Shown in pieces: positions 10,217 to 16,556 of a DNA stretch of 64,000 nt. The position numbers were made by a program, and so were the translations under genes. Source of the stretch: Archangium_A sp035910535 (GTDB lineage Bacteria; Myxococcota; Myxococcia; Myxococcales; Myxococcaceae). Every line of letters starts with the position of its first letter. The first letter of the stretch is position 1. The notes under the pieces are model-generated. The model was not told the origin of the DNA. It did no database searches and was given only the letters and a program-made list of their open reading frames with translations. The stretch spans positions 71,569 to 135,568 of the forward strand of contig JAMHXF010000081.1 of the NCBI GenBank assembly GCA_035910535.1, read 5' to 3'.

Positions 10217-10909
10217 TCAGGCGAGGTCGAACACCAGCACTTCGGCCGCCTCGACTCCCTCGAGGGTCAGGCGCTCGACCTCCGAGAGCGCCGCGCCGTC
10301 TCCGGCCGTCAACAGCTCACCGTCGAGCTTCACCGTGCCGCGCGCGACGTGGACGTAGCCGTAGCGACCCTTCGCGAAGGTGTGCGTGGCGGTGTCACCG
10401 GCGCCGAGCAGCGTCGCTTCGATGCGCGCGTCGGCGTTCAGCTTCACGCTCCCGTCGGCGCCGTCGGGCGAGGCGATGACGCGCAGCTTGCCGTGGCGAT
10501 CGTCGAAGCGCTTCTGCTCGTACGAAGGGGCCACGCCGGCTTTGTCGGGAAGGAGCCAGATCTGCAGGAAGTGAACGGGCTCGCTCTTCGAGCCGTTGAA
10601 CTCGCTGTGCATCACCCCGCTGCCGGCGCTCATGCGCTGCACGTCTCCGGGGCGAATGACGCCGCCGTCGCCGATGGAGTCCCGGTGCTCGAGCGCGCCG
10701 TCGAGCACGTACGAGATGATTTCCATGTCGCGGTGGCCGTGCGTACCGAAGCCGCGGCCGGGCTTCACCTTGTCTTCGTTGATGACCCGCAGGGCACGGA
10801 AGCCCATGTTCTTCGGGTCGTAGTAATCGCCGAATGAGAAGGTGTGTTTGGTGTCGAGCCAACCGTGGTTTCCGCCGCCGCGCGCTTCCGATTTCCTGAT
10901 GGTCTTCAT
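10217..10909 (-). CDS. Pirin family protein (YhhW-like)
   Basis: A 230-residue bicupin. The N-terminal cupin contains 'GFGTHGHRDMEI' (two metal-ligand His), followed by 'GSGVMHSEFNG' with the third His and the Glu, the standard pirin metal set. The C-terminal domain is a shorter, degenerate cupin. Pirins of the YhhW type have quercetinase-like dioxygenase activity in vitro and a general stress or redox role; the physiological substrate is unknown. The ATG at 10907-10909 was chosen because 'MKTIRKSEARGGGNHGW' is the typical pirin start. An upstream in-frame extension has no family counterpart. Confidence 0.9.
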   Translation of the reverse strand: MKTIRKSEARGGGNHGWLDTKHTFSFGDYYDPKNMGFRALRVINEDKVKPGRGFGTHGHRDMEIISYVLDGALEHRDSIGDGGVIRPGDVQRMSAGSGVMHSEFNGSKSEPVHFLQIWLLPDKAGVAPSYEQKRFDDRHGKLRVIASPDGADGSVKLNADARIEATLLGAGDTATHTFAKGRYGYVHVARGTVKLDGELLTAGDGAALSEVERLTLEGVEAAEVLVFDLA

Positions 10910-10991
10910 GCCTGAACCATCACCATGGGCGGCGCACGCCGCAATGCGCGGGGCGATGCGCGACGGGCAAATGACTGTCTCAGAAAGCGAA

Positions 10992-11022
10992 CGGCGTGCA
11001 CGCAGGGAGTACGTGCACGCCG
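10992..11022. terminator. Perfect 11-bp hairpin downstream of the Cys-rich repeat gene
   Basis: cggcgtgcacg (10992-11002) and cgtgcacgccg (11012-11022) form a perfect stem with a 9-base loop. It lies about 80 bp beyond the stop of the minus-strand Cys-rich protein gene and before the pirin start. Read on the minus strand it is followed by a weak T-rich run (ttcgctttct), so it may end the sigma-factor operon transcript. The short U-tract makes this uncertain. Confidence 0.5.
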
Positions 11023-11103
11023 CTCGATGTGACCCACGAAGAGTGGGAAGTCGCACGTGAGCCACACCCCGCTCGCGTCACCATGACGCGCGGGCCAATG
11101 ACG

Positions 11104-11634
11104 TCACGGTCGCGCGGGCATGCACGCCAGCGCCTTCCCTTCGGGGCCGGCGACGCAGGTGCCATTCAACGTGCGCCCATGCATCGACACGCTGCAGCTC
11201 GCCCCGGCGCTCGACGACGCGCACGCCGTCAACGCCTCTTGCGGCGGGCCGCGATGCGCACCGGGGCCACCCGTCGGCGCGCACGCCAACGTGTCACCAC
11301 CCCGAGGGCCACTGCGACAGGTGCCTTCGACGGTGCGCTCGCCATGCGTGAAGCTGCACGTCGCGCCCGATGACTGGCCGCTGCACGCCGTCACCGCTTC
11401 TTGTGGAAGGCCGCGGTGGTTCATTCCTTCGGGCATGCACGCGGCGGCGTCACCGCCAGGGCCGTTGCGACACGTGCCGGTGAGGTTCTTGCCGTCGAGC
11501 GTGAAGCCGCACGCAGTGCCATTGCTCAACCCATTGCACGCAGCGAGCGCTTCAGCAGGCGGGCCGCGATGGCCACCGGGCTCGAAGGCGAAGGCAGCAG
11601 TCGCGACGAAGACAGAGACGAAAATGAAACGCAT
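11104..11634 (-). CDS. Secreted Cys-rich protein with three tandem repeats
   Basis: A 176-residue protein with a signal peptide ('MRFIFVSVFVATAAFA') followed by three homologous units of about 48-52 residues. Each unit starts His-Arg-Gly-x-Pro-x-Glu-Ala-x-x-Ala-Cys and carries four Cys in the same order, with Gly-Thr-Cys near the third Cys and Ala-Cys-x-Pro at the end. That gives 12 conserved Cys, consistent with two disulfides per unit in the periplasm or outside. The family is not named by me. It is probably the last gene of the sigma/anti-sigma/Spy-like operon (92 bp gap, same strand). Metal or redox binding is speculation. Confidence 0.75.
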   Translation of the reverse strand: MRFIFVSVFVATAAFAFEPGGHRGPPAEALAACNGLSNGTACGFTLDGKNLTGTCRNGPGGDAAACMPEGMNHRGLPQEAVTACSGQSSGATCSFTHGERTVEGTCRSGPRGGDTLACAPTGGPGAHRGPPQEALTACASSSAGASCSVSMHGRTLNGTCVAGPEGKALACMPARP

Positions 11635-11725
11635 GTGAGGGCTCCAGTTCTTTCGAGAATCGCCAGTCCCACTCAGCCGGCTCGCTCTTGGAGACAGGCG
11701 CGCTCTGAAAACCGTGAGCCGCTTT

Positions 11726-12154
11726 TTACGGAGGCGGCGGCCCACGCGGAGGCCCGAAGCCCGGAGGCCCACCGGGGCGCTCAGGCCGGTTCTTCTTCAG
11801 CGCCTCGAAGCGCGCGCGCTGTTCTTCAGTGAGCAGCGGGAGCAGCTCGGCGTCCATCTCGTCGCGCAGGGCGCGCACGCGCGGAAACGACTCCTGAAAG
11901 AGCGCTTCGAAGCGCGGGTGGAACTTCTCGACGAGCGCCTCGACCTGCTTGCGCTGCTCTGCGGTGAGCTCGAGCTCTTCGAAGGGCGGCGGCAGGCGGT
12001 GCAGCTTCGAGCCCTTGCCCGGCCCGGGGTGACGCGGCCCGCGCGGCGCGAACGACGCGTGCAACCCCGCGCCCGTGCCAGCTCCGGCGATGAACGTGAG
12101 CGCGACGATCAACAGCGCCACGAGGTTGCGCTTGCGCGGCGCTTCAGTAGCCAT
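11726..12154 (-). CDS. Periplasmic Spy/CpxP or Metal_resist-like protein
   Basis: A 142-residue protein with an N-terminal membrane anchor (about residues 9-30) and a periplasmic helical domain. It has two LTxxQ-type motifs, 'LTAEQRKQVEAL' and 'LTEEQRARFEAL', the hallmark of Spy/CpxP chaperones and the related CnrX-type metal sensors. The tail is Pro/Gly-rich. The Spy fold is a cradle-shaped dimer that binds unfolded proteins or, in CnrX, nickel or cobalt. It overlaps the preceding small membrane protein gene by 11 bp in an operon headed by an ECF sigma factor, so a sensory role in the sigma circuit is likely (inference). Confidence 0.8.
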   Translation of the reverse strand: MATEAPRKRNLVALLIVALTFIAGAGTGAGLHASFAPRGPRHPGPGKGSKLHRLPPPFEELELTAEQRKQVEALVEKFHPRFEALFQESFPRVRALRDEMDAELLPLLTEEQRARFEALKKNRPERPGGPPGFGPPRGPPPP

Positions 12155-12449
12155 TGGTCGTCTCCAGCAACGCCGTCATGTCGCCGGCGTGCGAGTACTG
12201 CATCAACGCGAACGCGGGGTCGGCGGTCTGCTCTTCGCTGGGTTGAACGTCGCGCGTGAGCGCGGGCACCCACGAGAGCAATGCCAACGCCGCCAGGCCC
12301 AGCACCGCGCCGCGCAGTCGAACCAACGAGCCCCAGGCCGACGGCGGCGCGATGATCGACGCGTCGACGGTGCGCTGCACGAGCGCGGCCCATCGTCGTG
12401 GATGGTTCGACGGGTCCAACGCCGAGAAGTCGATGCGTTCGTCATCCAT
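12144..12449 (-). CDS. Small single-pass membrane protein, candidate anti-sigma factor
   Basis: A 101-residue protein (106 if the upstream ATG at 12464 is used). It has about 45 cytoplasmic N-terminal residues with Trp/Arg-rich helices, one membrane segment ('LGLAALALLSWVPAL') and a short outer tail. It has no zinc-binding HxxxCxxC motif, so it is not a ZAS anti-sigma factor. Position is the main evidence: it overlaps the end of the ECF sigma gene (8 bp from the 12449 start) and the start of the Spy-like gene. Size and topology recall CnrY, the anti-sigma factor of the CnrYXH system. Function is inferred from context only. Confidence 0.65.
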   Translation of the reverse strand: MDDERIDFSALDPSNHPRRWAALVQRTVDASIIAPPSAWGSLVRLRGAVLGLAALALLSWVPALTRDVQPSEEQTADPAFALMQYSHAGDMTALLETTNGY

Positions 12450-12993
12450 GTGCGGCCACTCCATTCTCGAGCTCAGCCAGCTTCGCGCGCAGCGCCTTTC
12501 GCGCCACCGAGAGCACCTGACGTGAGTTCACTTCACTCATTCCAAGCGACGCAGCGATCTCCGGGTGCGTCCACGATTCCATGTCGTGCAGCAGCACGAC
12601 TTCACGCTGCTGCGGGCTCAACACCTCGAGCGCGGCCAACAACTGCTGCCGCAGCACCACCCGCTCGGCGTCGGCGGCGACGCCTTCTTCCAACACCACC
12701 GAGTCGGCGTGGCGCTGGCGCACCTTGACCGCCGACAGGTGATTCAGCGCGCGGTTGCGCACGTTCGAGAGCAACCACCCCGCGAAGCGCGCCGGTTCGC
12801 GACACTGCCCGAGTTGTTGCATCGCCATCGCCACCGCCTCCTGCGAGAGATCTTCTGCTTCTGCAGGCACCCGAACCACAGACAGCGCCACGAGGTACGC
12901 CGGTCGCATGAAACGGCGCACGAGAGCTTCGATCGCCGCTCGATCTCCCTGCTGCGCGCGCAGCACCACTCCGCTGACGTCCGGCTCTCCCAT
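12442..12993 (-). CDS. ECF RNA polymerase sigma factor
   Basis: A 183-residue group 4 sigma factor. Region 2 (about residues 22-88) contains 'AEAEDLSQEAVAMAMQQL' and 'FAGWLLSNVRNRALNHL'. Region 4 (about 118-172) contains 'LEVLSPQQREVVLLHDME' and a helix-turn-helix 'THPEIAASLGMSEVNSRQVLSVARKAL' split across its two helices. It lacks region 3, as ECF factors do. It heads a minus-strand operon with a small membrane protein and a Spy-like periplasmic protein, so it is probably released by an envelope signal. The 115 bp to the divergent dioxygenase gene holds promoters for both directions. Confidence 0.9.
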   Translation of the reverse strand: MGEPDVSGVVLRAQQGDRAAIEALVRRFMRPAYLVALSVVRVPAEAEDLSQEAVAMAMQQLGQCREPARFAGWLLSNVRNRALNHLSAVKVRQRHADSVVLEEGVAADAERVVLRQQLLAALEVLSPQQREVVLLHDMESWTHPEIAASLGMSEVNSRQVLSVARKALRAKLAELENGVAAHG

Positions 12994-13045
12994 GTGCCGT
13001 CTGTGCGTCTGACAGGCGAGTGGCGCCGGGCGTGAGCGAATTCAC

Positions 13046-13055
13046 GGAATATTCC
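13046..13055. promoter_or_regulatory. Palindrome in the sigma factor/dioxygenase divergent region
   Basis: ggaatattcc is a perfect 10-bp palindrome, unusually AT-rich for this chromosome, in the intergenic region shared by the ECF sigma gene (start 12993) and the dioxygenase gene (start 13109). The ggaat half resembles an ECF -35 core, but no -10 match at proper spacing was obvious. It is a candidate operator or promoter element only. Confidence 0.3.
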
Positions 13056-13108
13056 CACGCCATGTCTTCGTGACGTGAGCCGGCCGGGCTCGCGAGGAGA
13101 ACTCGTTC

Positions 13109-13963
13109 ATGTCGAAGATCAGCAAGTCTGCGCTTTCACGACGTCATTTCATTCGTGTTGCGGCCGGAGGCCTGGGCGCGCTCGCGTTGATCAATTGCGG
13201 AGAAATGCCGCTGTTGGCTGACGGTGGCTACGACCTGGGCAACGAAGACGCGGGCTCCGGCACGAGCGACGCCGGTAGCGCTGCGGCGTGGGCGGCGGCG
13301 ACGACGGCGCTCATCACCTCGAAAGACTATGGAAACCCGTTCGCGTCGGGGCTCGGGAGCACGTGCAACCTGTACAAGTCGTCGACCGGCGGCCCGTGTC
13401 ACGCCACCAGCCCGCTGCTCACACGCCGCGACGTGAGCGAGGGCTACACCGGCGTGCCGATGCGGCTCGAGCTGGTGGTGGTCAACCGCGCGTGCAGCCC
13501 GGTCCCCAACGCGACCGTGGAGATCTGGATGGCCGACACGAAGGGCATCTATTCGGGCGACATCGACGGGAACAACGACGCGTTCTGCACGGGAGGAAGT
13601 GCGGCGGCCGCAGCGGCATTGTGGGGTCGTGGAATTCAGACGGCCGGCGCCGATGGCCGCGTGACGTTCGACGCGCTGTTCCCCGGTTGGTATTCGAGCC
13701 GCGCGACGCACATTCACTTCAAGGTGACGGTGGGCGGCACGGAGTACGTGACGTCACAGCTGTTCTTCGATGAGTCGCTGAAGACAGACATCTATTCGAC
13801 GCAGAGCAGCTACGTGGCGCCGGGAGGCAATGGCTACGTGCTCAACGCGAGCGACAAGGTGATTCAGGAGTCGTCGCTCGTGCAGAGCGAGGTCGCGTGC
13901 AACTGGCAGCGCACGGCCGACGGTTCGCTGCTCGCGTGGAAGGCGCTCACCGTCAACGGGTGA
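13109..13963 (+). CDS. Tat-exported intradiol ring-cleavage dioxygenase-like protein
   Basis: A 284-residue protein beginning with a twin-arginine signal ('SRRHFIRVAAGGLGALAL') ending near a Cys at residue 31, possibly lipidated though Asn precedes it. After a 'DAG'-rich linker is an intradiol dioxygenase domain. The iron ligands are visible as Tyr148 (GIYSG), Tyr195 (PGWY), His201 and His203 (THIHFKV). These enzymes cleave catechol-type rings between the hydroxyls using Fe(III). Export suggests action on aromatic substrates outside the cytoplasm. A good Shine-Dalgarno (gaggaga) precedes the ATG. It is divergent from the ECF sigma gene and might be its target; the substrate is unknown. Confidence 0.88.
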   Translation: MSKISKSALSRRHFIRVAAGGLGALALINCGEMPLLADGGYDLGNEDAGSGTSDAGSAAAWAAATTALITSKDYGNPFASGLGSTCNLYKSSTGGPCHATSPLLTRRDVSEGYTGVPMRLELVVVNRACSPVPNATVEIWMADTKGIYSGDIDGNNDAFCTGGSAAAAAALWGRGIQTAGADGRVTFDALFPGWYSSRATHIHFKVTVGGTEYVTSQLFFDESLKTDIYSTQSSYVAPGGNGYVLNASDKVIQESSLVQSEVACNWQRTADGSLLAWKALTVNG

Positions 13964-13984
13964 ACGCGAGCTGCTCGTGAAGGG

Positions 13985-14130
13985 CCACTTCCTTCGAGGC
14001 TCACGCATGCATTCATATGCAGCACTCGAGACTCGAGCCCGCTGCGATTGCCCCAGTAGAGCCACTGCGTGAACGCGTCGAGGAAGTAGACGCCCGCATT
14101 CGCGAAGGTGTCGTGTGGCAGCGCGACTCC
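13985..14130 (-). pseudogene. Possible remnant of an unidentified protein
   Basis: In the 473-bp gap after the dioxygenase gene, the minus strand reads a short protein-like stretch with low Arg/Ala content: 'HFGVALPHDTFANAGVYFLD' followed by 'AFTQWLYWGNRSGLESRV'. Its composition differs from the Arg-rich antisense frames usual here. No start, no recognised family, and the frame runs into the antisense of the dioxygenase gene. It may be the debris of a displaced gene at the edge of a rearranged zone, or chance. Confidence 0.25.
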
Positions 14131-14332
14131 GAAGTGTGACGCGACGGGTTGTTGCGACGCGAGCGGCACCTGTCGGGCAGCAGCTCGTGCGGCGGCTCGT
14201 GCGGCGGCTCGTGCGGCGGCTCGTGCGGCGGCTCGTGCGGCGGCTCGACGGTCGACGCAGGCACGTACGTCAACCTCTCGACGGCCGCGAACATCCTCCA
14301 CTTCCTCGAAGAGAAAACCCTGGTGAGTATCC
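14108..14332 (+). pseudogene. 5' fragment of a Cys-rich secreted protein gene (frameshifted)
   Basis: One plus frame reads 'KCDATGCCDASGTC' at about 14129-14170, a Cys pattern like that of myxobacterial secreted lipoproteins. Then, in another frame, it reads five SCGG repeats (14184-14243) and 'STVDAGTYVNLSTAANILHF' plus 'LEEKTLVSI' up to about 14332. There is no start codon or signal peptide upstream. The second half reads like a genuine folded-domain start. I suspect it belonged with the C-terminal fragment at 16260-16502, the two now separated by inserted DNA. This join is inference. Confidence 0.4.
14184..14243 (+). repeat. Five perfect 12-bp tandem repeats encoding Ser-Cys-Gly-Gly
   Basis: Unit ctcgtgcggcgg, five identical copies in a row followed by a partial copy. 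In one plus frame it encodes (SCGG)5 and in another Ala-Ala-Arg repeats. Identical copies suggest recent slippage expansion. It lies within the fragmentary gene region at 14108-14332. Confidence 0.9.
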
Positions 14333-14436
14333 GATGCACGGAGTGGTGGTTGTTGCCCATGCACGCCTGAGATTCAGTGGCATTGTTTCTTCTTTCTGCC
14401 ACGGCGGTTGGGACTCTTCGAAATCGGGTCAACTCC

Positions 14437-14928
14437 ATGAACCTGATCGTCGTTGTCGCAGTGCTCGCTGCATCTCCCGATGACGTACGGCAGAAGGGCT
14501 GCGAGCAGATGTTCAAGGCGCTGGTCGGCGACATCGACGACAAGAACTTCGGCCGCTCCATCGCCGGGCGCATCCAGGCACTGAACGCCGGGCTGCGTGA
14601 GCTTGGCTGGCAGGAGAAGAACACCGAGGCGTGGGCCACGGAGGTGCCCGCGCTCGTGAAGATCCTGCGGAAGCACCGCGCCGGCTGGTTGACCTTCTGC
14701 AAGGCGGAGATGAAGCAGATCACCTCGCCCTGCGAGCCCTACGGCTTCGGCACCGAGCCGTACGGCCTCTGCGTTCGCGAGAAGCTCCCGGCCTTCAGTT
14801 GCCTCACCGACAGAGGGCCGTGGCGGTTCTTCTCGAGCCTCAAGGCCGGCACGCTGAACGAGAGCCAGGCGACGTTGGCGGAGTTCATGACCTCGGCAGC
14901 CAGCGCACGACGGTACTGCGCCGAGTGA
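14437..14928 (+). CDS. Hypothetical protein, possibly secreted, 163 aa
   Basis: The ATG at 14437 is followed by a short hydrophobic stretch ('MNLIVVVAVLAAS') that could be a brief signal peptide, then a helical domain. Six Cys are scattered in the mature part, including 'PCEPYGFGTEPYGLCVREK' and a C-terminal 'RRYCAE'. That points to disulfides in an exported protein. No family recognised. It lies inside the rearranged zone between the fragmentary secreted gene and the recombinase remnant, so it may be part of the incoming DNA. Its codon use is similar to, though slightly less biased than, that of its neighbours. Confidence 0.6.
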   Translation: MNLIVVVAVLAASPDDVRQKGCEQMFKALVGDIDDKNFGRSIAGRIQALNAGLRELGWQEKNTEAWATEVPALVKILRKHRAGWLTFCKAEMKQITSPCEPYGFGTEPYGLCVREKLPAFSCLTDRGPWRFFSSLKAGTLNESQATLAEFMTSAASARRYCAE

Positions 14929-14945
14929 ACCGCGACCGGCGGTGA

Positions 14946-15458
14946 GCGGCGATCGACCTGGGGCACAGCGGGGCGAAGGCGAGCCGGCCGGCGCTCGACG
15001 GCCTCCGAGCCGCTGCCCGTGCCGGCACCGTCCGCCAGGTGCTGGTGTTCGGGCTCGACCGGCTCGGCCGCAGCCTCCGGGACCTGCTGGTGCTGCTCGA
15101 CGAGCTGGCGGCGGCCGGCTGCGTCGTGGTCAGCCTCCGCGAGGCCATCGACCTCGGCACCCCGACGGGCCGGCTCCTCGTGCATCTCATCGCCGCCCTC
15201 GCCGAGTTCGAGCGGGAGCTGATTCGCGACCGGGTACGTGCCGGGCTGGCCCGGGTGAAGGCCACGGGCCGCACCCGCTCTGGCAAGGCCATCGGCCGAC
15301 CCAGGCGGGCCGTGGACCTCGATGCCGTCGAGGAGCTGCGCGGCGCCGGCCGGAGCTGGAGGGAGATCGCCTAGGTACTGCATGTGCCCCGGCGCACGCT
15401 CACCAGGGCCTACGGCCTGCTGCCGGAGCACAACCCTGGTCTCGAATCGGGGCGCTGA
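14946..15458 (+). pseudogene. Serine recombinase/resolvase remnant with internal amber codon
   Basis: The frame at 14946-15371 reads the resolvase core after the catalytic Ser: 'SGAKASRPALDGLRAAARAG', 'VFGLDRLGRSLRDLLVLLDE', 'LGTPTGRLLVHLIAALAEFE', 'RELIRDRVRAGLAR' and 'GKAIGRPRRAVD'. A TAG at 15372-15374 interrupts the C-terminal helix-turn-helix, which continues in frame as 'VLHVPRRTLTRAYGLLPEH' to a TGA at 15456. The N-terminus with the nucleophilic Ser (YxRVSTxxQ) is missing; an in-frame TGA at 14943 blocks extension. The gene is therefore inactive. It indicates that a transposon or integrative element passed through this site. Vertebrate-like chance similarity is excluded by the length of the match. 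Confidence 0.85.
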
Positions 15459-15510
15459 GCCCCTCGGCGGAAGGGGGTGGCGCGCAACGTTGAGGTTGTG
15501 GCGCTACGGG

Positions 15511-15909
15511 TCAGGGCGTGATCTCGGCCGTGTCGAGCAGCGCATCAGCCGCTCGTCTGCCGGCCGTTCGGAACGCCTTCCGACTGGACTCGAACGAGTA
15601 GCGGGCCGCAGTCACCTTTACCCGGAGCCGAAGCAGTGGATCGGGCGGCCGACTGACCAGAACATCGAGCACGCCGAGCAGCGCCTCTCGAAGCCACTCG
15701 TCCTTCTCCATCTCGACGCGGTCGGTCTCCGGCATGGAGACCTGAACGTCCCAGGTGTCGGCAGGCTCAGCGGTGATCTCGATCTCCGCGTACGCCCAGG
15801 CGGGGCCGAGGTGCTTGTCGTGCTTTCCGACCACCGAAATGGGCTTGCGGATCGTGAGCTGGCGACGACCACGAAGATCTTGAAGCCACTCTTCAAGCCC
15901 AACCTTCAT
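15511..15909 (-). CDS. Hypothetical protein, candidate immunity protein
   Basis: A 132-residue soluble protein with no signal peptide. It is acidic in the middle ('EIEITAEPADTWDVQVSMPE') with a helical C-terminus ('FRTAGRRAADALLDTAE'). I do not recognise the family. Its ATG overlaps by 4 bp the stop of the upstream fragment that looks like the C-terminal tip of a polymorphic toxin. That position and spacing is exactly where the cognate immunity gene sits in Rhs/CDI-type loci, hence the call. It appears intact and could be retained as an orphan immunity gene. Confidence 0.55.
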   Translation of the reverse strand: MKVGLEEWLQDLRGRRQLTIRKPISVVGKHDKHLGPAWAYAEIEITAEPADTWDVQVSMPETDRVEMEKDEWLREALLGVLDVLVSRPPDPLLRLRVKVTAARYSFESSRKAFRTAGRRAADALLDTAEITP

Positions 15910-16268
15910 GGGTGCGCCGCCGGGTTGAAGTACTCCTTGAACTGCTGAATCACGTCAGGGTGGTAGAGCTTCGACTCGTAACCGGGCGCGTAGGGGATTT
16001 TCTGCCACTCCAACGTCTTTAGGTGTGCCGCCCGTGGGTCGAGGCTCTGCCTCATGAACGCCGACTCCTTCAGCTCGTGCATGTAGAAGTTGATGTCCTG
16101 CGGCGAGGTCATGCCCGCTTTGAGCCGGTCGATCATCGCTGCGTTCGCCGGCTCGTTCAGCGCGTCGATGCTCTTGAGGTGGCCTTCGACTCTGGCGATG
16201 CCCTTCTCGGTGACCTTGATACCATCAGGCGACTCAGCAGGCGACTTCGGTGGTTCGCAACCCCGGCG
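15906..16268 (-). pseudogene. Orphan C-terminal tip of a polymorphic toxin-like protein
   Basis: The minus frame is open from a stop at 16269-16271 down to 15906. After a Pro/Ser-rich linker it reads a compact domain: 'DGIKVTEKGIARVEGHLKSI', 'MIDRLKAGMTSPQDINFYMH', 'ELKESAFMRQSLDPRAAHL' and finally 'SKLYHPDVIQQFKEYFNPAA'. This style of 'NFYMHELKE...YHPDV' ending is what I know from C-terminal domains of Rhs and other polymorphic toxins. There is no start codon before the domain; an internal ATG at 16136 would give only 76 residues. The large N-terminal delivery part is absent. Toxin identity and activity are not established. Confidence 0.5.
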
Positions 16269-16502
16269 CTACAGCGCAGTGGCGACTTCTATGGAGTCAA
16301 CCGAGCCCGCGTCAACTTCGACGTGACGCTGAACTTCGGCGGCGGCAACGAGCAGGAGGGCCGCGCCAGCCTCAACCCCGACAGCCGGACGTTGACGCTC
16401 GCAACCAACCACCGGTGCGCACAGGGCGCCGTCGGCTCAGGCGGCATCACCATCAACGGCAGCGAGCTCGGCGGCGACGCGCGTCAGGTGTACCGCTATT
16501 AA
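16260..16502 (+). pseudogene. 3' fragment of a secreted protein gene
   Basis: The plus frame ending at a TAA at 16500-16502 reads a folded, non-Arg-rich sequence: 'SGDFYGVNRARVNFDVTLNF', 'NEQEGRASLNPDSRTLTL', 'NHRCAQGAVGSGGITINGSE' and 'GGDARQVYRY'. Upstream of about 16260 the same frame is the antisense of the toxin fragment and has no sensible protein character, so the 5' part is missing. The orientation matches the 5' fragment at 14108-14332, and the sequence style fits the distal half of the same secreted lipoprotein type. It ends 54 bp before the next operon. Confidence 0.5.
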
Positions 16503-16556
16503 AGACCGTGAGCCGATTTTCGCGGCCCGTGGCTCTGTGCAGGTTGGGAGGCTTCG

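Noticed and set aside
11711..11721. accgtgagccg occurring here and at 16505-16515, each near a gene end
   Set aside because: The orientation relative to the genes differs and an 11-mer match is easily chance in GC-rich DNA. No structure or element boundaries found.
14184..14243. SCGG repeats as a ribosomally made, modified peptide precursor
   Set aside because: No start codon, leader or modifying enzymes nearby, and the following sequence reads like a protein domain. Treated as part of a broken gene.
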